Origin: an uncultured Oscillospiraceae bacterium
GTDB taxonomy: Bacteria; Bacillota; Clostridia; Oscillospirales; Oscillospiraceae
Reading direction: 5' to 3'
Length of the DNA stretch: 12,396 nucleotides
Assembly (NCBI GenBank): GCA_910577915.1
Contig: CAJTOM010000074.1
Coordinates: 1-12,396, forward strand
The translations under genes and the position numbers were made by a program. Below, one piece after another: positions 6,859 through 12,396 of the stretch. Position 1 is the stretch's first letter, and every line of letters starts with the position of its first letter. The notes beneath the pieces are model-generated. The model saw only the letters and a program-made list of their open reading frames with translations. It was not told where the DNA came from and did no database searches.

Positions 6859-7311
6859 TCACTTGAGCATCTCATGGATCTCCTCGCAGAAGCTCCGGGC
6901 CGACTCCGTGTCCCGCATGATGAGCAGGGCCGTGTCGTCGCCGGCCAGGCTCCCCACCACGTAGGGGATGTTCATCCCGTCCAGGGCCGCCGCCGCTGCG
7001 TTGGCCAGGCCGGCCATGGTTTTGACAACCACGATGTTCTGTGCGGAGTCCACGCTGATGATGCTCTCCCGGAAGATCGTGCGCAGCTTGTCCGCCACGT
7101 TCAGCCGGCTGCGCTGGCTGGAGACCGTGTAGCGGTAGCGCCCCTGGCCGAAGGGCTCCTTGATGAGGTGGAGCTGTTTGATGTCCCGGGAAATGGTGGC
7201 CTGGGTGCAGGCGATCCCCTCCTCCTGGAGCCGGGCCTGGAGCTGCTCCTGGGTGTCCACGGGCTCCCGCTCAATGATCTCCAATATCTTGGCCTGGCGG
7301 TCATTTTTCAT
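6859..7311 (-). CDS. argR: Arginine repressor ArgR/AhrC
   Basis: This 150-residue regulator has the family's normal length. The N-terminal winged helix (about 1-70) carries the recognition helix QATISRDIKQLHLIK (37-51). The C-terminal hexamerisation and arginine-binding domain (about 80-150) shows AGLANAAAAALD (100-111) and GDDTAL (124-129), whose aspartates bind arginine. It should bind ARG boxes with arginine as corepressor and control arginine biosynthesis and catabolism; no arginine genes lie here. Position between nadK and recN is typical of Firmicutes. The ATG (7309-7311) lies 11 nt inside the end of nadK, with AGGAGG at 8-nt spacing. Confidence 0.97.
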   Translation of the reverse strand: MKNDRQAKILEIIEREPVDTQEQLQARLQEEGIACTQATISRDIKQLHLIKEPFGQGRYRYTVSSQRSRLNVADKLRTIFRESIISVDSAQNIVVVKTMAGLANAAAAALDGMNIPYVVGSLAGDDTALLIMRDTESARSFCEEIHEMLK

Positions 7312-8176
7312 AGCCGATCCCTCCTGTCATTTTGGTGCGCAGAATTTCGTAGATGCTCCGGTCCGTCAGACGCAGCAGCTCCGTCTCGTACCGGGAGCGG
7401 CAGATGCGGACCTTGTCCCCCTGGCGCAGGGCGAAGGCCTTGCCCCCGTCCACCGAGAGATATACCTGCTTGCGGTTGAGCTCCGCCGGGGCCACCGTCA
7501 CCGTCCCCACGGCGGAGAGCACAAAGGACTTTGAGATCACCGAGTGGGCGCAGATGGGGCTGATGACAAAATTCTGGGCGGTGGGCTCCACAATGGGGCC
7601 CCCGGCGGACAGGGAGTATCCGGTGGACCCGGTGGGCGTGGCCACCACCACGCCGTCCCCGGAGAAGATGCCCAGCCGGTCCTCCCCGGCGCTCACCTGC
7701 AGCCGGACCACCCGGGCCATGGCCCCCTTGGTGACCACCGCGTCGTTGAGGGCCCCGCCGGTGTAGACCGTCCGGCCCTCCCGGAGGACGGAGACGTCCA
7801 GCATCATCCGCTTCTCCCGCCGGTAGCGGCCGGAGGACAGATGCTTCAAAAGCCCCAGCTCCCCCGCCTCCAGATCCGACATGAAGCCCAGACTCCCCAG
7901 GTTCACCCCCAGCACCGGCACGCCCCGCATGGAGGCCGCGCGGGCCAGGTGGAGGATGGTCCCGTCCCCCCCAAAGGCCACCACCAGGTCGCTGGAGCGC
8001 AGCTCCTGCTGCAGGGGGCGGCAGGGGACGCCGAACTGGGCCTCCCCGCCCTCCGGCTTGAAGGGCAGGCAGTAGACCGTGGTCAGCCCCGCACTTTTTA
8101 AAATCGCCTCCGCCTCCCTGGCGGCGGCAAGGCCCTTGTCCCGGTAGGGGTTGGGGCAGAGAATCACTTTTTTCAT
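7301..8176 (-). CDS. nadK: NAD kinase (ATP-NAD/polyphosphate-NAD kinase)
   Basis: The 291-residue cytoplasmic enzyme phosphorylates NAD to NADP. Diagnostic motifs are all present: FGGDGTILHLA (68-78) with the GGDGT signature, NLGSLGFM (92-99), ALNDAVV (142-148) and the glycine-rich PTGSTGYSLSAGGP (181-194), then ISPICAHS (205-212). The start is the ATG at 8174-8176 with AAGGAGG 7 nt upstream; a longer frame to 8248 runs into tlyA and adds residues foreign to the family. It overlaps the tlyA stop as ATGA (8173-8176) and argR by 11 nt, so translation of the three is likely coupled. NADPH is needed by DXR, the enzyme after DXS, giving a plausible metabolic link to dxs. Confidence 0.96.
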   Translation of the reverse strand: MKKVILCPNPYRDKGLAAAREAEAILKSAGLTTVYCLPFKPEGGEAQFGVPCRPLQQELRSSDLVVAFGGDGTILHLARAASMRGVPVLGVNLGSLGFMSDLEAGELGLLKHLSSGRYRREKRMMLDVSVLREGRTVYTGGALNDAVVTKGAMARVVRLQVSAGEDRLGIFSGDGVVVATPTGSTGYSLSAGGPIVEPTAQNFVISPICAHSVISKSFVLSAVGTVTVAPAELNRKQVYLSVDGGKAFALRQGDKVRICRSRYETELLRLTDRSIYEILRTKMTGGIGYEK

Positions 8177-8985
8177 CCCGCACCCTCCTTCAGCGTGCTG
8201 TGGGAGTCCGCCACCAGCGCGGGCAGGTCGAAGGCCCGCTCCTCCCACGCCCGCCGCTCCAGCCAGCCCAGATACTCGATGTTTCCCTCGGGACCGTGGA
8301 TGGGGGAATATGACAGATCAAGAGCTGTAAAGCCGCTGTCCTTCACATGGCGCAGGAACTGCTCCAGCACCTCCAGGTGGACGGCGGGGTCCCGGACCAC
8401 GCCGTTCTTCCCCACCTTCTCCCGCCCGGCCTCAAACTGCGGCTTGACAAGGCAGACCACTTGACCGCCCTGGCGCAGAACGCCGGCGACGGCGGGCAGA
8501 ATCAGACCCAGGGAGATGAAGCTCACATCCACGCTGGCGAAATCCGGCTCCTCTGGCACGATCTCATGAGTGAGATAGCGGGCGTTGGTCCGCTCCAGGC
8601 ACACCACCCGGCTGTCGCTGCGCAGCTTCCAGGCCAGCTGGCCCCGGCCCACGTCCACAGCGTAGACCTTCGCCGCGCCGTTTTGCAGCATGCAGTCGGT
8701 AAAGCCGCCGGTGGACGCGCCCACGTCCATGCAGGTCCTGCCCTCCAGGGCGATGGGCCACAGGCCCAGGGCCTTCTCCAGCTTCAGCCCGCCCCGGCTG
8801 ACGTAGCGCAGGGTGCTGCCCCGGATCTCGATGGCGGCGTCCTCCGCCACGGGGGCCCCGGCCTTGTCCAGGCGCTGGCCGTTGACAAACACGAGGCCGC
8901 TCATAATGATGGCCTGGGCCCGCTGGCGGCTTTCCTGGAGGCCGCGCTCCACCAGGAGAACATCCAGCCGCTTTTTCCCGCTCAT
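8173..8985 (-). CDS. tlyA: TlyA-family rRNA 2'-O-methyltransferase (S4 and FtsJ-like domains)
   Basis: The 270-residue protein has an N-terminal S4 RNA-binding domain (about 5-65: LDVLLVERGLQESRQRAQ, then GLVFVNGQ) joined by YVSRGGLKLEKAL (61-73) to an FtsJ-type methyltransferase domain. The SAM-binding motif DVGASTGGFTD is at 87-97, then AVDVGRGQLAWKL (109-121), VDVSFISL (152-159), KPQFE (181-185) and GPEGNIEYL (231-239). Characterised TlyA methylates ribose in 16S and 23S rRNA and affects capreomycin susceptibility; the hemolysin label used for relatives is historical. The ATG at 8983-8985 overlaps the preceding acetyltransferase stop as ATGA, and its own stop overlaps nadK the same way. 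Longer upstream frames overlap the acetyltransferase and are excluded. Confidence 0.94.
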   Translation of the reverse strand: MSGKKRLDVLLVERGLQESRQRAQAIIMSGLVFVNGQRLDKAGAPVAEDAAIEIRGSTLRYVSRGGLKLEKALGLWPIALEGRTCMDVGASTGGFTDCMLQNGAAKVYAVDVGRGQLAWKLRSDSRVVCLERTNARYLTHEIVPEEPDFASVDVSFISLGLILPAVAGVLRQGGQVVCLVKPQFEAGREKVGKNGVVRDPAVHLEVLEQFLRHVKDSGFTALDLSYSPIHGPEGNIEYLGWLERRAWEERAFDLPALVADSHSTLKEGAG

Positions 8986-9620
8986 CCGGCCGCCTCCGCC
9001 AGCTCTCGGTCCAGGGCCTGGTAAAAGGCCGCCAGGTGGAGGCCGTCCACCAGGGCGTGGTGGCACAGGATGGACACCGGCAGCAGGGTCCGCCCCTCCT
9101 GGAGGAAGTACTTGCCCCAGGAAATACGGGGGTGGGAGTCCGCCGGCTGGGGCACGGGCTGGACCAGGGCGGTGTAGCTCACCCAGGGCAGAGAGGAGAC
9201 GAACAGCTTGTCCAGCGACTCCTCCGGATCCTCCTGGATGCTCCGGCGGGCCTTGGCCTCCGCCTGGGCCTGCCGCCCGCGGACCAGGTACTCCTCCAGG
9301 GGGAGGGTGTCGTCCTCCAGGGTGCAGTAACAGAAGGTGCCGTCCTCCAGGGCCACGGTGTGGGAGGTGCGGCACCGGTCGAACTGGACCACCCCTTCCT
9401 TCCGGATGCGCTGGCGCAGCTCGGGCACCGCGTTGGCCGCCCGGGAGACGCAGTAGCAGACTGTGAGGAAAAAGGGCAGGCCCTCCCTCTTGGTTCTGGC
9501 CAGACAGCCGGTGATGTCCACGTTGACCGTCAATCCCACATAGGGGTAGGCCAGGGAGTTAAAATAGGTGAAGTGCGCCCGCCTGGGGCTGTGTTCCAGG
9601 TCAATCCACTGATAGTTCAT
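8982..9620 (-). CDS. Chloramphenicol O-acetyltransferase (CatA-type) family protein
   Basis: The 212-residue protein aligns along its whole length with classical trimeric CAT enzymes (about 213-220 aa). The active-site motif HHALVDG (187-193) holds the catalytic His188 and structural Asp192; PWVSYT (145-150) keeps the active-site serine; ISWGKYF (166-172) matches the conserved x-x-GKY block; the N-terminus (YQWIDLEHSPRRAHFTYF) also fits the family. These enzymes transfer acetyl from acetyl-CoA to the 3-hydroxyl of chloramphenicol, but many chromosomal homologues have unknown substrates. It sits in the operon between dxs and tlyA, overlapping dxs by 20 nt with GGAGGAG upstream, and shows GC and codon use like its neighbours, so it looks resident rather than recently acquired. 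Resistance is not established. Confidence 0.88.
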   Translation of the reverse strand: MNYQWIDLEHSPRRAHFTYFNSLAYPYVGLTVNVDITGCLARTKREGLPFFLTVCYCVSRAANAVPELRQRIRKEGVVQFDRCRTSHTVALEDGTFCYCTLEDDTLPLEEYLVRGRQAQAEAKARRSIQEDPEESLDKLFVSSLPWVSYTALVQPVPQPADSHPRISWGKYFLQEGRTLLPVSILCHHALVDGLHLAAFYQALDRELAEAAG

Positions 9621-11469
9621 GGTTCTCCTCCTTCCAGCGGGCCATGACCGCCGCCGTTACGGCCTCCGCGTCCAAACCCAGCAGGCGGCGCAGCTGGGGC
9701 ACCGTCCCCTGGGGGGCAAAGGCGTTTTTCAGGTTTCGCAGCAGCAGGAGCCGGGGCGCAATCCCCGCCTGGGCCAGGGCGGCGGCCAGCTGCTGGCCGA
9801 TGGAGCCGTTCTCCACACAGTCCTCCAGCACCAGCAGCCGTCCGGTACGCCGGACCGACGCCAGCACCGGGGCCGGGTCCAGGGGGGCGATGCGGTGGAG
9901 CTTGACCACCTCCGCCTCCACCCCCTGGGCCGCCAGGAACTCCGCCGCGTCCAGCAGCTCGCCGGTCAGCGTCCCGTAGGACACCAGGGTGACGTCCTCC
10001 CCCTCCCGGAGCCGGGCGGCGGGGGCGCCGTCCCAGTCCGCATACCGCCGGTCCTCGCCGCCTCTGGGATAGCGCACCGCCACAGGGCCCTCCAGGGCCA
10101 GGGCGGCGCGGAGCATGGCGCGCAGCTCCCCGAAGCAGGCGGGGCACAGCACGGTCATCCCTGGAATCTGGGTCAAATAGCCCACATCCTGGCAGCCGTG
10201 GTGGGTGGGGCCGTCGGCCCCCACCAGACCCGACCGGTCCACCGCCAGTACCACGTGGAGCCCCTGGAGAGCCACGTCGTGGAGCAGCATGTCAAATCCC
10301 CGCTGCAAAAAGCTGGAGTACACCGCGAACACCGGGCGCAGACCCTGCTTGGCCATGCCGGCCGCCATGGCCACGGCGTGGCCCTCGGCGATGCCCACGT
10401 CAAAAAACCGCTTGGGCCAGGCGGCGGCGAACTCCTGGAGGCCGGCGCCCTCCGCCATGGCGGCGGTGACGGCGCAGATGCGCTTGTCGTGTCCCGCCAG
10501 CTCCACCAGCTCGTGGCCAAACACATAGGAGAAATCGGTCTTCGGCGCACAGTCCGGACCCAGCGCCGGGTCGAAGGGGGCCACACCGTGGCTCCGCTCC
10601 GGCTGGCGCTCAGCGGGTGAATAGCCTTTCCCCTTTACAGTGCGCACGTGGAGCAGCACCGGGGCGTTCAGCTCCCGGGCCCAGGCCAGGGTGGTGCACA
10701 GCTGCTCCACATTGTGGCCATCCACCGGCCCTAAATAGGTGAAGCCCATATCCTCGAACATGGAGCAGGGGTAGATGGCCCGTTTGAGGCTGTCCTTGAT
10801 CCGGTGGTTGAACTGATACAGCCGCCGCCCGCCGGGCAGGCGCTCCAGCAGGGCGTGGTAGCCCTTCTTGAACCGGTAGTAGCCGGGGCGCAGGCGCAGA
10901 CGGCCTAAGTGGGTGGCCACACCCCCCACGTTGGGGTCGATGGACATGCCGTTATCGTTGAGAATCACCACCAGCGGCTCTCCGGAGGCCCCCGCGTCAT
11001 TGAGCCCCTCGTAGGCCAGGCCGCCGGTGAGGGCCCCGTCCCCGATCAGGGCTGCCACGGCGTAGTCCTCCCCCAGCAGGGTGCGGCCGCGGGCCATGCC
11101 CAGGGCCACGGAGACGGAGTTGGAGGCGTGGCCGGCCACGAAGGCGTCGTGGACACTCTCGCCGGGCTTTGGAAAGCCAGAGAGGCCCTCCAGCTGCCGC
11201 AGGGTGCCGAACAGCTCCCGGCGGCCGGTGAGGGCCTTGTGAATATAGCACTGATGTCCCACGTCGAACACCAGCCGGTCCCGGCCGGTGTCGTAAATCC
11301 GGTGAAGGGCCACCGTCAGCTCCACTGCCCCCAGATTGGAGGCCAGGTGCCCGCCGGTGCGGGACACGCTCTCCACCAGGAAGCGGCGCAGCTCGCCGCA
11401 CAGCGGCTCCAGCTCCTCCCTGCTCAGTTGTTTCACGTCCGCTGGGGACGCAATTCGCTCCAGGATCAA
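9601..11469 (-). CDS. dxs: 1-deoxy-D-xylulose-5-phosphate synthase
   Basis: The 622-residue enzyme (family 620-640) condenses pyruvate and glyceraldehyde 3-phosphate in the first step of the MEP isoprenoid pathway. Visible features are TGGHLASNLG (38-47), the thiamine diphosphate motif from GDGALTGG (143-150) to LNDNGMS (170-176), HGVAPFDP (294-301), the catalytic Glu in GIAEGHAV (359-366, Glu362) and DRSGLVGADGPTHHG (411-425). The usual Gln after that Glu is Gly here. The start is a TTG at 11467-11469: it has AAGGGG 7 nt upstream, gives the family N-terminus M-I-L-E-R-I-x-S-P, and lies 4 nt after the preceding stop; the same open frame continues to 11889 but only as an overlap. Thiamine-dependent, cytoplasmic. 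Confidence 0.97.
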   Translation of the reverse strand: MILERIASPADVKQLSREELEPLCGELRRFLVESVSRTGGHLASNLGAVELTVALHRIYDTGRDRLVFDVGHQCYIHKALTGRRELFGTLRQLEGLSGFPKPGESVHDAFVAGHASNSVSVALGMARGRTLLGEDYAVAALIGDGALTGGLAYEGLNDAGASGEPLVVILNDNGMSIDPNVGGVATHLGRLRLRPGYYRFKKGYHALLERLPGGRRLYQFNHRIKDSLKRAIYPCSMFEDMGFTYLGPVDGHNVEQLCTTLAWARELNAPVLLHVRTVKGKGYSPAERQPERSHGVAPFDPALGPDCAPKTDFSYVFGHELVELAGHDKRICAVTAAMAEGAGLQEFAAAWPKRFFDVGIAEGHAVAMAAGMAKQGLRPVFAVYSSFLQRGFDMLLHDVALQGLHVVLAVDRSGLVGADGPTHHGCQDVGYLTQIPGMTVLCPACFGELRAMLRAALALEGPVAVRYPRGGEDRRYADWDGAPAARLREGEDVTLVSYGTLTGELLDAAEFLAAQGVEAEVVKLHRIAPLDPAPVLASVRRTGRLLVLEDCVENGSIGQQLAAALAQAGIAPRLLLLRNLKNAFAPQGTVPQLRRLLGLDAEAVTAAVMARWKEENHELSVD

Positions 11470-11473
11470 GGAC

Positions 11474-12073
11474 TCACCCCTTTTTATGACGGGAAAACAG
11501 GTGCAGAATCCGGCCCACCAGCTGGAGGACCGCGGTGCTCTTGTCAATAGCAAAGGTCTTCCCCACGGCCTTTCCGCCAATGGTGAGGCCGGAGACCAGG
11601 GCCGTGATGGCCAGGGAGACGACAACAGAGCGGAAGGACAGGACCTCCTGAAGCCGGACGACGATGATGGCGGCGGTGGAGCCGGAGATGATGCCGCAGA
11701 TGTCGCCCACCACATCGTTGCAGAAGCTGGAGACCTTGCTGGCCCTGCGGATAAGGCCCAGGGCCTCGCGGGCCCCCGGGACCTTCCGGGCCGCCATGGA
11801 GTGGAAGGGCCGCTCGTCGGCGGCGGTGACCGCCACGCCGATGATGTCGAACACGATGCCCAGCAGGATGAAGCTGGCCAGCACCACAAAGGCCAGCGCC
11901 AGCCCCGCGCCGTCCAGCGCCTGCTCTGAGGCGAAGGACATGGCCGCAGAGAGGGTCACGGAGATGAAAAACACCTGCACTGCCCAGCGGAACCGCCCCG
12001 GCTTCCTCCCCCGCTCCTCCTTTTTCCCCTTTTTGTCCGGTTTCTTCTTACTGTTGCTGTCCCCTATGTCCAA
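11474..12073 (-). CDS. oapA: Four-helix membrane protein, probable OLE RNA-associated protein OapA
   Basis: The 199-residue protein has a Lys/Arg-rich N-terminal tail (about 9-28) and four hydrophobic segments (about 31-48, 58-84, 120-140 and 147-167). Between the second and third lies a polar cytoplasmic-looking loop with ADERPFHSMAARKV (85-98) and KVSSFCNDVVGDICGIISG (113-131). In OLE-RNA-bearing Firmicutes, OapA is a membrane protein of this size and shape, encoded just after the OLE RNA and before dxs; it binds the RNA, and the complex is implicated in magnesium tolerance and growth under stress. The loop and helices also recall the DUF21 domain of CNNM/CorC-type magnesium proteins, which I hold only loosely. 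The start is a TTG at 12071-12073 with AGGAG 7 nt upstream; an in-frame GTG (12086-12088) is a weaker choice. Confidence 0.78.
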   Translation of the reverse strand: MDIGDSNSKKKPDKKGKKEERGRKPGRFRWAVQVFFISVTLSAAMSFASEQALDGAGLALAFVVLASFILLGIVFDIIGVAVTAADERPFHSMAARKVPGAREALGLIRRASKVSSFCNDVVGDICGIISGSTAAIIVVRLQEVLSFRSVVVSLAITALVSGLTIGGKAVGKTFAIDKSTAVLQLVGRILHLFSRHKKG

Positions 12074-12152
12074 GCAGGCTCTCCTCACTTTCCGTGTATG
12101 TTGTAAATAGTTGACGGGGGAAACCGGGCAGGGGGCCCGCATATCTCCCCAC

Positions 12153-12183
12153 AAAAAGGTTGCAAGGACGGCTGTCCTTGCAA
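12153..12183 (-). terminator. Hairpin and T tract at the 3' end of the structured RNA
   Basis: A perfect 10-bp stem TTGCAAGGAC/GTCCTTGCAA (12160-12169 with 12174-12183) with a 4-nt loop is followed on the minus strand by CC and then five T residues (12153-12157). It marks the likely 3' end of the non-coding RNA upstream of oapA. The two-base offset may allow read-through into the operon. The other strand has only A residues after the stem, so it does not act there. Confidence 0.7.
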
Positions 12184-12396
12184 AAAAACTAAACGCCGGC
12201 AGCAGATGAAGTAAATCTTACGGCTTAGGTACGGGTTGGATTTCCCCGGAGCGCGCCTCTCGTTGCCGATCAGGTGGTTTCCCTTTCAGCGCCCTGGCGC
12301 GGCGTTGCCCACCGCGCTACCCGACTGCCACTTAGTCCGCACTGCAATCCCTCATCTGCCCAGTGACGACAGCCTAGGTGTTTTCCACCACAGTCA
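12153..12396 (-). ncRNA. ole: 3' portion of a large structured RNA, probably OLE RNA (5' part beyond the window)
   Basis: This stretch holds no plausible reading frame but strong structure in minus-strand sense. An 8-bp perfect helix, extendable to 10 with G-U pairs, joins GCAGAUGA (12352-12359) to UCAUCUGC (12202-12209) and encloses about 140 nt. Within it are a hairpin of 8 pairs including one G-U (12297-12304 with 12310-12317, loop GGCAA) and GGAUU/AAUCC (12346-12350 with 12238-12242). Outside it is GGUG-GAAAA-CACC (12377-12389). Purine-rich joins such as GAAAGGGAAACC (12274-12285) look like tertiary-contact elements. The RNA ends in a terminator-like hairpin just ahead of a probable oapA followed by dxs, tlyA, argR and recN, the described setting of OLE RNA (about 600 nt). 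I name it from context and structure, not from a sequence match. Confidence 0.75.

Noticed and set aside
4255..7479. Open plus-strand frame of 1074 codons antisense to the M28-like gene, recN, argR and part of nadK
   Set aside because: It mirrors GC-biased codon positions of the minus-strand genes; the product is low-complexity (Gln/Gly/Leu/His-rich) with no domains, while the minus-strand genes under it are unmistakable.
8986..9375. N-terminal extension of tlyA in the same frame
   Set aside because: It lies wholly inside the acetyltransferase gene, adds Gly/Pro/His-rich sequence foreign to TlyA, and the ATG at 8985 already gives the family N-terminus.
11470..11889. N-terminal extension of dxs in the same frame
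   Set aside because: It overlaps the oapA candidate and adds Ser/Trp/Pro-rich sequence; the TTG at 11469 gives the family N-terminus and has a ribosome binding site.
12141..12165. Possible promoter TTGCAA-N16-TATGCG for oapA overlapping the RNA terminator
   Set aside because: Both boxes are weak and the first lies in the terminator stem; not enough to call.
12153..12396. RNase P RNA, tmRNA, SRP RNA, 6S RNA or a riboswitch at the right edge
   Set aside because: I looked for the conserved signatures I know (GAGGAAAGTCC and ACAGAA of RNase P, the tRNA-like end of tmRNA, the SRP tetraloop domain) and did not find them; the gene context fits OLE RNA better.
1..12396. CRISPR arrays, tRNA or rRNA genes, insertion sequences, phage or attachment sites
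   Set aside because: None seen: no repeat-spacer pattern, no transposase or integrase, no cloverleaf or rRNA motifs; composition is even throughout.

Overview
The window is about 12.4 kb of GC-rich, almost fully coding DNA with every credible gene on the minus strand. The gene families (ArgR/AhrC, RecN and TlyA next to DXS, BlaI/M56 and PadR/DUF2812 pairs), strong GGAGG ribosome binding sites, ATGA stop/start overlaps and high GC suggest an anaerobic gut-type member of the Clostridia, most likely Oscillospiraceae (Flavonifractor/Oscillibacter-like). The genus is inference.

In the direction of transcription (right to left), the window opens inside a structured non-coding RNA (12153-12396) ending in a hairpin plus T tract. 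It is followed by a four-helix membrane protein with a basic N-terminal tail, then dxs, a chloramphenicol-acetyltransferase-like gene, tlyA, nadK, argR, recN and an M28-peptidase-like membrane gene, and the block closes with a 14-bp hairpin at 4093-4124. RNA, membrane protein, dxs, tlyA, argR and recN in this order match the known setting of OLE (ornate, large, extremophilic) RNA and its partner OapA. I therefore read the right edge as the 3' portion of an OLE RNA and the membrane gene as oapA. The eight genes are nearly gapless (overlaps of 4, 4, 11 and 20 nt, gaps of 0, 4 and 30 nt), so they are probably one operon joining an RNA-protein membrane complex, isoprenoid precursor supply, rRNA methylation, NADP supply, arginine-responsive regulation and DNA repair.

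A second unit (1346-4049) is a BlaI-type repressor and a BlaR1-like M56 membrane metalloprotease, with a consensus promoter covered by two TTCTA-N6-TAGAA operators and a textbook terminator. The sensor part of the protease is not a penicillin-binding domain.

A third unit (1-1335) holds four small genes: a 67-residue membrane protein, a PadR regulator, a DUF2812 membrane protein and a 57-residue membrane protein. A consensus promoter is overlaid by two direct copies of ATATATC-N6-CGATAGG at a 24-bp period. It probably ends in a hairpin cut by the left window edge.

The most interesting points are the probable OLE RNA/OapA complex in a mesophile-looking genome, an M28-like protein that seems to have lost two catalytic residues and carries two membrane helices inside its fold, the uncharacterised ectodomain of the BlaR1-like protein, and the repeated operators at the two regulator promoters.
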